From Lachnospiraceae bacterium (GTDB lineage: Bacteria; Bacillota; Clostridia; Lachnospirales; Lachnospiraceae), in the NCBI GenBank assembly GCA_029071325.1, contig JAIEAP010000043.1, positions 192,781 through 256,780 of the forward strand: a DNA stretch of 64,000 nt. The letters are read 5' to 3'. Positions 53,835-61,646 of the stretch are shown in pieces (positions within the stretch are counted from its first letter, which is position 1; each line of letters starts with the position of its first letter). Made by a program: the position numbers and the translations under genes. The notes below the pieces were generated by a model. That model made no database searches. It was given only the letters and a program-made list of their open reading frames with translations, and was not told the origin of the DNA.

Positions 53835-53866
53835 ATCATAACAAAAGAGCGTGACAGGTGCGTGAC
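53835..53866 (-). promoter_or_regulatory. Promoter with 11-bp-spaced direct repeats controlling the ABC transporter
   Basis: On the minus strand TATGAT (53835-53840) is preceded by GTCACGC twice (forward GCGTGAC at 53849-53855 and 53860-53866), 11 bp apart, with 8 bp between the nearer repeat and the -10. The layout parallels 50231-50264 though the repeat sequence differs. The adjacent OmpR-family regulator (54872-55549) is the likely binder. Confidence 0.6.
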
Positions 53867-53900
53867 TCATTTATTACAAATCTGTCACCAGACAAAAGGA

Positions 53901-54827
53901 TCATGTGATCTGACGGTAGAACCTGATACAAAATCTTGCGCCCCCTTCCCTGCGGTTTTCCGCCTTTATCGTCCCATTCTGATGCCGGATCAGATCCGCA
54001 GCCAGCGCAAGTCCGATCCCTACGTTTCCTTCCGACGCATGCTCCCCGCGGTAAAACCGCTCAAATATTTTCCGCTGTTCCCCGGCACGGATGCCCGGAC
54101 CCTCATCCTCAATCACAATTTCCGAATAAATTGTGTTCTCCGTCATAGTCATGTACAACCGACAGCCCTCCGGAGTATGCTCCACGCAATTCTTTAAAAT
54201 ATTCAGGACGGCTTCCGCCGTCCATCGAAAATCTCCTTCAAATCCGCTGTTTGCCTGAATATCGCAGATCAGTTCCTGATTTTTCAGTTCCATGGGAAGC
54301 TCAATCTGACGGATCACTGTTTCTCTCAGTTCACGAAAATCCACCCGTTTTTGGACAAACTGTATGGTCCCTGCATCCAGCCGTGAAAGCTTAAGCAGAA
54401 CCGATACCAGCCAGTCAATGCGGTTCAATAGCTGCGTCCCGTGCTCCACATAATCCAGGCGCTGCTCCTGGCTCAGTTCCTGATCTGCCAGCATAGACAC
54501 GATCAAATGCAGGGATGTCATAGGGGTTTTCAGTTGATGCGACATATCCGCTATGGCATTTTTCAATAATACTTTATCTTTTGCCAGACCCTGCGCCTGT
54601 TCCCGCAGCAGGATCACAAGCTTCCCGATCTGGCTTTCCAGCACGGCCAGCTCCCCTTCTGTATATTTCTGCAAATCGCCGATACTCTCATAATCATCGC
54701 TTTCCAGCGTATGGGTGACCTGTTCAGATAACTTTCGCAATGCCTGCTTCTGGCGCAGCAGATACACGCTTAAGACAATCACTGCTGCAACGCAGATTAT
54801 CAGCAAAACTGTAACAATATAGATCAT
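53901..54827 (-). CDS. Sensor histidine kinase of the ABC-transporter system
   Basis: The 308-residue kinase has one N-terminal membrane helix (about 2-24), a coiled linker, HisKA DMSHQLKTPMTSLHLIV, N box LNILKNCVEHTPEG and G boxes EDEGPGIR and VGIGLALAADLI. The near absence of an extracellular sensor domain is like intramembrane-sensing kinases of the BceS group, which receive signal from the transporter. It is 44 bp downstream of its regulator gene. Confidence 0.88.
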   Translation of the reverse strand: MIYIVTVLLIICVAAVIVLSVYLLRQKQALRKLSEQVTHTLESDDYESIGDLQKYTEGELAVLESQIGKLVILLREQAQGLAKDKVLLKNAIADMSHQLKTPMTSLHLIVSMLADQELSQEQRLDYVEHGTQLLNRIDWLVSVLLKLSRLDAGTIQFVQKRVDFRELRETVIRQIELPMELKNQELICDIQANSGFEGDFRWTAEAVLNILKNCVEHTPEGCRLYMTMTENTIYSEIVIEDEGPGIRAGEQRKIFERFYRGEHASEGNVGIGLALAADLIRHQNGTIKAENRREGGARFCIRFYRQIT

Positions 54828-54871
54828 CTCACCTTACCTCTATGCCGCTCAAGTACCCGGCAGCGCTTTCT

Positions 54872-55549
54872 CTAATCCATCCGGTATCCCATGCCCCGTA
54901 TGGTCTTGATCAACTGCGGTTCCTGAGAATCATCCTCCAGCTTATCCCGTAAACGCTTCATATAAACCGTCAGCGTATTATCATTGACAAACTCCCCGGT
55001 GATATCCCAAATCCCCTGCAGCAGACGAGTTCTCGACAGCGTAACCCCCCGGTTCTGCAGCAGAACCATCAAAAGCCGGTACTCCAACGCCGACAATGCC
55101 ACCTCGGTTCCTCCCTTACGCACCAGTCCTTTTTCCAGAAAAATCTCCACATCCCCAATGCGGATGCTCTCATCCGCCGGTCTGCCGCGCCGCAGCACCG
55201 AATGGATCCTGGACACCAGTTCCCTTGGCCGGAATGGTTTACTGATATAATCATCTGCCCCAAGATCCAGGCCCGTGACCACACTATACTCATCATCCGA
55301 TGCAGTCAGGAAAATAACCGGCACACCATACTGTTCTTTGACTGCCTTGCAGACCGAAAATCCGTTGCCCTGTTTTAACGCAACGTCCAGCAGCACCAGA
55401 TCACAGGAGTTTTCCTCCAGATAAGAGAGGGCTTTCTCATGCCCGTCTACGCTTTCCAGCCCGAATCCCTCTTTTGTCAGAAAATCCTTCAAAAACATTA
55501 CGATAGAACTGTCATCCTCCACTAATAATATCCGAATGGTTCTCTCCAT
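54872..55549 (-). CDS. OmpR-family response regulator of the ABC-transporter system
   Basis: The 225-residue regulator has receiver motifs LLVEDDSSIV, LVLLDVALKQG (phospho-Asp), LTASDDEYSV and ISKPFRPREL, then a winged-helix domain (EYRLLMVLLQNRG, LLQGIWDITG, VYMKRLRDKLEDD, IRGMGYRM). The ATG at 55549 lies 8 bp after GGGAGG. A consensus promoter (55588-55616) precedes it. It likely activates the ABC operon at 53835-53866. Confidence 0.92.
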   Translation of the reverse strand: MERTIRILLVEDDSSIVMFLKDFLTKEGFGLESVDGHEKALSYLEENSCDLVLLDVALKQGNGFSVCKAVKEQYGVPVIFLTASDDEYSVVTGLDLGADDYISKPFRPRELVSRIHSVLRRGRPADESIRIGDVEIFLEKGLVRKGGTEVALSALEYRLLMVLLQNRGVTLSRTRLLQGIWDITGEFVNDNTLTVYMKRLRDKLEDDSQEPQLIKTIRGMGYRMD

Positions 55550-55587
55550 TGCAGCCACCTCCCAGCAGATTCCCGGAATTTATCTCC

Positions 55588-55616
55588 ATTCTACATAACA
55601 ATCCGTTATTTATCAA
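55588..55616 (-). promoter_or_regulatory. Promoter of the regulator-kinase pair
   Basis: TTGATA (55611-55616), a 17-bp spacer and TAGAAT (55588-55593) on the minus strand. The -35 overlaps the end of the gene upstream. Confidence 0.65.
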
Positions 55617-56250
55617 GCGACCCTATCCTGTTGGCGCATCGCGTGCTGTTACAGCCCATGCAGATTCCCCGGCAGCTAACCTTCTCGTCCTGCGTCAGCT
55701 CTGATACAAATACAACGCTTTTTTTCGGCTGCATACAGAACACCTCATTACAGGTGACCGGTATGGCAAAGCTATGCAAAAGCTCTGGCATCATTTCCAA
55801 GGGAAAGTCCTCCTCACTTCCAAGGAAATGATATCTTGCAACATGCCAGACTGTATTCTCCCTGATATAACGATTATATGCGCCGTAGCCCTCTAACAAA
55901 AGCTCATCCGCTAACACTTCCAGCATATAGCTCTCAGACAGCATCCCCCTTTGGGTGTAGCTCTCCTGCAGATCATCCAGCCCCCTTCCTAAAGACATGA
56001 CAACCTCCTCATACACTGTGTCAGCCACATCTGTCTGATTCCGTCTGTACTTTTCAAAAAGCGGTCTGCCAAGACCCCAGCATTCTCTCCTCTCCCAGCA
56101 GGCCTCCCGCTGCAGCAGAGGCAGCATCTCCTCTGCCACGGCCTCTAGTTCCATGGTCTGTGACTCCCAATAATGATATTTTTTACCCACTTTCTCTAAA
56201 AAAGCGGTGCCTAAAAAACGATCCAGCAAATCCGAAAAAAAAGCCTCCAT
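55606..56250 (-). CDS. Vitamin B12-dependent methionine synthase activation-domain-like protein
   Basis: The 214-residue soluble protein shows, after a helical N-terminus (SLGRGLDDLQESY), the MetH-activation-like stretch RYHFLGSEEDFPLEMMPELL, MQPKKSVVFVSEL. It closes with a cysteine cluster, CRGICMGCNSTRCANR, where clostridial relatives carry CxxCxxxxC. I infer a role in reactivating a corrinoid methyltransferase; a methionine synthase is not in the window. The upstream gap is the large inverted repeat. The alternative is an unclassified metal-binding protein. Confidence 0.5.
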   Translation of the reverse strand: MEAFFSDLLDRFLGTAFLEKVGKKYHYWESQTMELEAVAEEMLPLLQREACWERRECWGLGRPLFEKYRRNQTDVADTVYEEVVMSLGRGLDDLQESYTQRGMLSESYMLEVLADELLLEGYGAYNRYIRENTVWHVARYHFLGSEEDFPLEMMPELLHSFAIPVTCNEVFCMQPKKSVVFVSELTQDEKVSCRGICMGCNSTRCANRIGSLDK

Positions 56251-56282
56251 CTGGTTCCTGCCTCCCAGCTATATCGTTCATA

Positions 56283-56925
56283 ATCTATATCAACTTGAGT
56301 TTCCGCATTTTGCAGACCGGATGTTACCAATAAAGCAGATGCATCATTCCTATCATATAAAACTGCTCCTCTCTCCGTGGTTTACAGCCCTGCAGCAGAT
56401 TGCCTTGAACCGGTGCGTGCAAATTTCGCTGTCGCTGGTATATCATAAGTTTTGTGTCTTTTTTATGCTTCGACAATCCTTCTGACTTTGTCCGTCTGCT
56501 GCGGACATGCGGCTTCGGTTTCTAGCCGCTCTATATGGGCGTTCTTCTGCGGTCGATATGAGCAGGCTGCTCCCAAAACTCGCCTCTAAACAATAAAATG
56601 CTTAAGATAACGAGCTCAAACAATGTCCGCAGCCTGCACGTCGCATCAGAACGCCCATCAAGAGCGGCACAAAACCTGCAGATTGCATGTCCACATGCAG
56701 ACGGACAAAGCCAGACTGGATTGTTCGAACGTGAAAAAGACACGAATCATCACAAATGATATACCATGCGGCAGCTGAAATTTCAGCACAAGGTGAGCAG
56801 CAATCTGCAGAAGGGTTGTAACCTACGGAGAGTGGTGCATGAATTACATGATAGGAATGATGCGGCTGTTTCCTTGGATATCCAGCCTGCAAAATGCGGC
56901 AACTCAAGCTATATCAACTATTGTA
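56283..56925. repeat. Large imperfect inverted repeat (about 310-bp arms)
   Basis: The gap 56251-56928 is nearly all one palindrome. Left-arm landmarks tatcaacttgagtt (56289), gcattttgcag (56305), gcatcattcctatcat (56341), ctctccgt, ggtatatcat, gtgtctttttt, ctttgtccgtctgc and gggcgttct (56538) occur in reverse complement in the right arm up to 56925, in the same order. Identity by eye is roughly 75%. The centre near 56590-56615 is AT-rich. No plausible gene was seen. Confidence 0.8.
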
Positions 56926-56928
56926 AGG

Positions 56929-57225
56929 TCATGGCTCATTCTTCCGATCAGGATATGGCATCATCGCCAGTATTTCTTCATAACGCTCTGTGATTTTATC
57001 ATAGTTCTCCCGCAAATGAGGAAACACGCAGCGGCTGCAATCTTTATGACCGTTCTCAAGATAAATGAAATCTCCTCCGCAGCGGTCCCCCAGCACATAC
57101 AGGGGACAATAGCAGAACAGGCAATTAAAATTATTCCTGTCACCGGTCTGATGACAGGGAAAATATTCACATTCCTGATTGCAGAAATAACGGTAATGCT
57201 TGTCCTTCTGATGTTCCAAATCCAT
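56929..57225 (-). CDS. Cysteine-rich small domain protein (PF04071-like)
   Basis: The 98-residue protein holds nine cysteines in the pattern YFCNQECEYFPCH, NCLFCYCPLY, DRCGG and DCSRCVFPH, the signature of the small cysteine-rich domain that elsewhere is fused to the cobinamide amidohydrolase CbiZ. It probably binds a metal. AGAGGATACT precedes the start. Proximity to the B12-linked gene at 55606 may be meaningful. Confidence 0.8.
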   Translation of the reverse strand: MDLEHQKDKHYRYFCNQECEYFPCHQTGDRNNFNCLFCYCPLYVLGDRCGGDFIYLENGHKDCSRCVFPHLRENYDKITERYEEILAMMPYPDRKNEP

Positions 57226-57297
57226 AGTATCCTCTCAAAATTCACAAAACAATGCTTCTGTTTTCCTGACTTATGATATCGCATATCCTGGAGAAAA

Positions 57298-57621
57298 TCA
57301 TCTTTCTTCCCGGTAGCACTCCCATTGACACTTTTTCATATCCACATGGGCATCATCCTTAAACACCACATTTTCCTCAAGCAAAAGCCTTCCCTGATCA
57401 TAGAAATGCGGTGCCAGCCTCCCCGCATGATTTACCACGCGATGGCATGGATATTCCCCATAATACTCTGACATACTTAATACTTTGCCCACAAGCCTGG
57501 CATTTTTGTCCCTGCCGATAAGCCTGGCGATCTGCCCATAAGAGGCAACCTTCCCTTCTGGTATTTCCTCCACTGCCGACAGTATTTCGTAAATTAAATC
57601 TTCTGTGAGGACCGCAGACAT
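57298..57621 (-). CDS. Alkyltransferase-like protein (MGMT DNA-binding domain)
   Basis: The 107-residue protein is only the C-terminal DNA-binding domain of O6-alkylguanine-DNA alkyltransferases: IPEGKVASYGQIARLIG, ARLVGKVLS and the active-site PCHRVVN with Cys retained. The N-terminal domain is absent. The ATG at 57621 follows GGGAGGTGATGGG. It may be an alkyltransferase or a lesion-marking ATL protein; the retained Cys favours the former but the family is mixed. Confidence 0.85.
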   Translation of the reverse strand: MSAVLTEDLIYEILSAVEEIPEGKVASYGQIARLIGRDKNARLVGKVLSMSEYYGEYPCHRVVNHAGRLAPHFYDQGRLLLEENVVFKDDAHVDMKKCQWECYREER

Positions 57622-57640
57622 CCCATCACCTCCCGAAAGG

Positions 57641-58393
57641 TTATGCGGCATGTTCCTTCAACCATTCAAAGAACGCTTCATTCGTCATCGTGAACTCCAC
57701 TGTGACATTGGAATCTGGCAGGACGATAAATTCACTCAACCCATACTCCTGGCCATTATCTGCCCAATCATAGGTGTAACCCAGTCTGGTCCAAGGATAT
57801 GCGCTGTCAAAATAGGACCACAGGATATTACCGTCAAACCAGTCTGCATACCACTCTTCAAATTCATTGGACGGCTCATCGAATGAGGATACGTTCGTCA
57901 TCTGTGCCGTGATGTCGGTCACATATGCCGGGCGCACAATGTCTGCCGGATCTACCCAGAACGCCGTGAAATATGTATTTCCTTTTCCTTCGGGAAGACC
58001 GATCAGCTGCTCCAGACGCAGTGTCATATCTGTAATGTCGTCCTCATTTGCCTTGTACCACGATACCAGCTCTTTTTCTGTAAAGGTCCAGACCTCACCC
58101 CACTGTATCTCCACGTCCTCCCCATCCGGATAGCTGTCAGGATATTTGTGCCATACCAGAAGCAGAACCTTATCCCCCGCTTCATTCCATGTCACCATAT
58201 CGCTGTCCTTGTCAATGGTAACCAACGGAAGAATCTCATCCTCATCCGCAAAGACAGCGTCCCTGACCGCCATCTCATACAGTTCCTCCATGGATACCGA
58301 CGCCTGTTTTTTACAACCCGTAAACATGGAAGCCGCTAACACCAACGCTAACAAAGCTCCTGTAATTATTGTCTTTTTGAGTTTCTTCTTCAT
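57641..58393 (-). CDS. Lipoprotein of unknown function
   Basis: The 250-residue protein begins MKKKLKKTIITGALL and has lipobox MFTGCKK, so it is anchored outside the membrane. The body is rich in Trp, Tyr and Asp (DMVTWNEAGDKVLLLVWH, QWGEVWTF, WDYADNG-like WADNGQEYG) with no recognised domain. AAGGAG precedes the ATG at 58393; the longer frame is rejected. It follows the HATPase gene at 23 bp and precedes the alkyltransferase-like gene. Confidence 0.7.
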   Translation of the reverse strand: MKKKLKKTIITGALLALVLAASMFTGCKKQASVSMEELYEMAVRDAVFADEDEILPLVTIDKDSDMVTWNEAGDKVLLLVWHKYPDSYPDGEDVEIQWGEVWTFTEKELVSWYKANEDDITDMTLRLEQLIGLPEGKGNTYFTAFWVDPADIVRPAYVTDITAQMTNVSSFDEPSNEFEEWYADWFDGNILWSYFDSAYPWTRLGYTYDWADNGQEYGLSEFIVLPDSNVTVEFTMTNEAFFEWLKEHAA

Positions 58394-58415
58394 TTTCTTT
58401 CTCCTTGCAAATCTT

Positions 58416-58832
58416 CTACAAACTCTGGATATTTTTCTTAATACGCAAAATATTCTGTCCATCCTTATATTCATAAGAGACTTCATCCATTGTCTTCTTC
58501 ACCATATAGATTCCCAACCCTCCAATACCGCGCTCCTCCGCGGAAAGTGTGATGTCGGGGTCTTCCCTGGTGAGAGGATCATACTGTATACCGTTGTCGA
58601 TGAACGTTATCACTACTGCAAGCGGGTCTTTGACCGCTTCCACCCGCACTGCTGCGCTGCCGGTTCTGGGACTGTAAGCGTAATAGGCAATGTTACTGAA
58701 CAGCTCCTCAATTGCTACATCGATCTGCATCTGCGTCTTCATGGGGCAATCCAGCTGTTCCAGCTGCTCGTCCACAAATTCCATCACCTTGGACACGTTT
58801 TGAATTGTAGCTTCAACAATCAATTCTTTCAT
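58416..58832 (-). CDS. Anti-sigma-factor-type serine kinase (RsbW/SpoIIAB-like HATPase)
   Basis: The 138-residue protein is an isolated GHKL ATPase without a phospho-acceptor His: N box AIEELFSNIAYYAY, TFIDNGIQYDP, EERGIGGLGIYMVKK. Such proteins phosphorylate STAS antagonists and bind sigma factors. GGAGA lies 6 bp upstream of the ATG at 58832. The next genes upstream are the PP2C phosphatase and STAS protein, giving a partner-switching set; no sigma factor is encoded here. Confidence 0.88.
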   Translation of the reverse strand: MKELIVEATIQNVSKVMEFVDEQLEQLDCPMKTQMQIDVAIEELFSNIAYYAYSPRTGSAAVRVEAVKDPLAVVITFIDNGIQYDPLTREDPDITLSAEERGIGGLGIYMVKKTMDEVSYEYKDGQNILRIKKNIQSL

Positions 58833-58892
58833 CTTCATTCTCCATCGCTTTATGACTCTGACTATGAAAAACTCCTTGGTACATCAATCCAC

Positions 58893-60602
58893 TTATATTT
58901 CTCCGACAATAGCCGGATCAGCGGCTGCAACCTGCAGAGAAAGCATGGTAATATCGTCAAATTGCATTGCCTCTCCCACAAACCGGTCTATCTCATTCTT
59001 TACCCCTTCCACCAGCTTCCACGGATCGGTATCATCCTTTTCGTTCAGCGCTTCCAGCATCCTCTCTGTCCCAAACAGGGTCTGTCCGGCATCCGTTGCT
59101 TCGGGAACTCCATCTGTATATACAAATAGTGTATCCCCGGCGTGCAGTTCAAATTCATATTCCTTATACCGGACATTCTCCATTCCCGCCAGAACAAAGC
59201 CGTGAGGATCTTTAAACAGTTCAAAACTGCCTCCCACCCGTCTGATCGCCGGATATTCATGTCCTGCATTTGCCGCAGTCACCTTCCCCGTTGAAATCTC
59301 GTAGACTGCAAGCCATACGGTGACAAACATTTCTGCTTCATTATTTTCACAGAGCTGATTATTGACCGCTTCAAGAACCGCTTTGGGGGAACCGCCCATC
59401 ATCACCTGATTTTTGATCAGCGTCTTTGTTATGACCATGAACAGCGCCGCCGGAACACCCTTACCCGACACATCGGCAATCACCATTGCCAGATGATCCT
59501 CATCTACCAGAAAGAAATCATAAAAATCTCCTCCCACCTCTTTCGCCGGATCCATGGATGCAAAAATATCAAACTCTTTTCTCTCCGGAAAAGCTGGAAA
59601 GATGCTGGGAAGCATATCCGCCTGAATCTGTGTCGCCACATTCAGCTCCGCCCCGATACGCTCCTTTTCCGCTGTCACAAGAGTAATGTCTTCGATGTAC
59701 TGATTGATATCCTGTTCCATCTGATGAAATGCCAAAAAAAGATTTTCGATTTCATCCCCTGTACGAATCTGCAGTTTATCAAATACAAACGTCTCCCCGC
59801 CCTGGTGCCCTTCGGATTTTTCCTGTACATATTGGGCCGCCGAAAAGGTAAGTCTGTCAATGGGTCTTACTACCGCCCTATTCATCCAGCGAATTGCCAG
59901 ACAGGTTAAGATCACGGTAAGAACGATCAATAATATAATTAGTTTCACAAGATAGGAATAGCGTATCTTCATCACCTTTTCCATGGATACATCCACCATG
60001 GCATGCGCAATCACCGTGCCGTCTTCATCTAAGATCGGCGCTCCTGCAGAACAGAGCCATCCAAACTCCTCCGTTCTTGTAATGTAGGCAGGAAATCCTC
60101 CTTCCGGATGAGCGAGCGCCTCATAATTCTGCTCATACACGATATCCCATGTCCCGGCAGGACATGCCTCTTCCGATATATCTGCATTCACGATGTAAAC
60201 ACATGTCTTTGTCTGCTGGTCCATGTATACAATATAAAGAGCTAAAACAGAATTTGCCTCTTTGACTTCATACAAAGTATCAAAAAGCTGTTGATACCCC
60301 TCTTCCTTCAAGGCATCATACTCTGCCAGATAAGCTGCATATTCCTCATCGCTGTTCCATTCCGGCGCAGGATCTGCAAGATAAATATCCCGAAACGCAT
60401 CCGTATAATATTTCACCTGATGCTTATCCACCACAGCCGCCGCTGTTCTGGCTACATTCATCGCTATGCGTCCATAATAATCATCTACCGTATTCGAAAA
60501 AATATGGTAGCTGACAAAAGTGGCTGCCACTGCCAGCAAAAAGGCAAACAGCAGAATCATGACCGCAATTTTTCGGCTCAGGGAGCGCCTGACCTTCTTC
60601 AT
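58893..60602 (-). CDS. Membrane sensor PP2C phosphatase (RsbU/SpoIIE-like)
   Basis: The 569-residue protein has transmembrane helices at about 11-31 and 222-243 around an extracellular Cache-like sensing domain (YYTDAFRDIYLADPAPEWN, VYIVNADISEEACPAG), a HAMP segment (NRAVVRPIDRLTFSA) and a SpoIIE-type PP2C phosphatase (ADVSGKGVPAALFM, AGHEYPAIRR, VYTDGVPEATD). It would dephosphorylate the STAS protein on an external signal. Good AGGGAATGT site. Confidence 0.92.
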   Translation of the reverse strand: MKKVRRSLSRKIAVMILLFAFLLAVAATFVSYHIFSNTVDDYYGRIAMNVARTAAAVVDKHQVKYYTDAFRDIYLADPAPEWNSDEEYAAYLAEYDALKEEGYQQLFDTLYEVKEANSVLALYIVYMDQQTKTCVYIVNADISEEACPAGTWDIVYEQNYEALAHPEGGFPAYITRTEEFGWLCSAGAPILDEDGTVIAHAMVDVSMEKVMKIRYSYLVKLIILLIVLTVILTCLAIRWMNRAVVRPIDRLTFSAAQYVQEKSEGHQGGETFVFDKLQIRTGDEIENLFLAFHQMEQDINQYIEDITLVTAEKERIGAELNVATQIQADMLPSIFPAFPERKEFDIFASMDPAKEVGGDFYDFFLVDEDHLAMVIADVSGKGVPAALFMVITKTLIKNQVMMGGSPKAVLEAVNNQLCENNEAEMFVTVWLAVYEISTGKVTAANAGHEYPAIRRVGGSFELFKDPHGFVLAGMENVRYKEYEFELHAGDTLFVYTDGVPEATDAGQTLFGTERMLEALNEKDDTDPWKLVEGVKNEIDRFVGEAMQFDDITMLSLQVAAADPAIVGEI

Positions 60603-60625
60603 ACATTCCCTCCATGTTTCATTGC

Positions 60626-60925
60626 CTATTCAATGGTCAGAATATCCACAAATCCAGTCACCTGAAATACATCCATGATCATATCATTTGCATTCTTTAC
60701 AACCATATTTCCCTGCTTGTTCATTTTTTTCTGCGCCGCCAAAAGAACTCGCAATCCGGCAGATGAAATATATTCAAGGTCTTTTAAGTCCAGAATCAGG
60801 GTCTGAACATCTGCTGTCAGGCTTGCGCTGATCTCTTTTTCCAGTTCCGGCGCTGTATTTGTATCCAGTCTTCCCTCCAACGCCAATGTAAGCACTCCGT
60901 TTTCTGTGTTTTTTGTAATCGTCAT
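60626..60925 (-). CDS. STAS-domain anti-anti-sigma factor
   Basis: The 99-residue STAS protein has the core LEGRLDTNTAPELEKEIS, LDLKDLEYISSAGLRVLL with the phosphorylatable Ser in SSAG. The ATG at 60925 follows GGAGGAGAAAA; a longer frame to 60943 is less likely. It sits between the phosphopantetheinyl transferase and the phosphatase genes. Confidence 0.93.
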   Translation of the reverse strand: MTITKNTENGVLTLALEGRLDTNTAPELEKEISASLTADVQTLILDLKDLEYISSAGLRVLLAAQKKMNKQGNMVVKNANDMIMDVFQVTGFVDILTIE

Positions 60926-60978
60926 TTTTCTCCTCCATTTCAAAGCATTTTATACTGCTTTATGCACATTTCTTTATT

Positions 60979-61635
60979 CTAACTCCTTGATCTTTTCAGG
61001 CTAACATACTCCACATGTCCGGAAAACTCCTCCTCATTCGCGCACACGGACACTTTATATCCCGGAATGTCATATTCCATGATGCGGCAGGAAAGGAGTT
61101 TACCGTCCCGCCGCACTTTTATTTTTTCAGGATCCAGAAGAAACTCAAACCGGTCAAAGTCAAGGCTCATCCCTTCTCCGGTCATTTTAATATAACTTTC
61201 TTTCATTGTCCAGACACGGAAGAATCTGTGGTCTCTCTCCTCTCCCGTGCACGCATTTACATACGCGGATTCGCTGGGGTGGAAAAAGTGCTCCACCACT
61301 CCTTCCGGTGCTTTCACGATTTCTTCCACATCACAGCCCACTTCTTTTTCTGCTGTCGCACAGATGACGATGTGACCGGAATGGGACAGATTAAAACAGA
61401 TTCCGTCCACTTCCGGCTTCCCATCTGCTCCTATTCGGATTCCGGCGGGCGAAACCCCATAGCGGGGCAGAATCCTGTTTAATAAAAGACCTGCCCCAAG
61501 GCTCCGTATTCTGTCTTCCGCCTTAAGATATCTCATAACTTTGCATTTTCTCTCAGGGTCTAATTCATCAAGCAGTGCCGGATCCTCTCCAGGATCCGGC
61601 AGATCAGCGATATCCGCCGCATATAAGTGTATCAT
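60979..61635 (-). CDS. 4'-phosphopantetheinyl transferase (Sfp type)
   Basis: The 218-residue enzyme has the Sfp motifs LSHSGHIVIC, GCDVEEI and FRVWTMKESYIKMTGEG with the metal-binding residues. It activates carrier proteins of NRPS or other assembly lines by attaching phosphopantetheine. It follows the NRPS gene by 11 bp, so its main client is very probably the NRPS. Confidence 0.93.
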   Translation of the reverse strand: MIHLYAADIADLPDPGEDPALLDELDPERKCKVMRYLKAEDRIRSLGAGLLLNRILPRYGVSPAGIRIGADGKPEVDGICFNLSHSGHIVICATAEKEVGCDVEEIVKAPEGVVEHFFHPSESAYVNACTGEERDHRFFRVWTMKESYIKMTGEGMSLDFDRFEFLLDPEKIKVRRDGKLLSCRIMEYDIPGYKVSVCANEEEFSGHVEYVSLKRSRS

Positions 61636-61646
61636 CTCTCCTTTTC

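Noticed and set aside
56207-56485. Small ORFs inside the large inverted repeat
   Set aside because: They have no ribosome site or known domain and lie in the palindromic region; the sequence reads as non-coding.
58146-59129. 327-codon plus-strand ORF
   Set aside because: It is a shadow of the lipoprotein, HATPase and phosphatase genes on the other strand, with His/Cys/Leu-rich low-information sequence.
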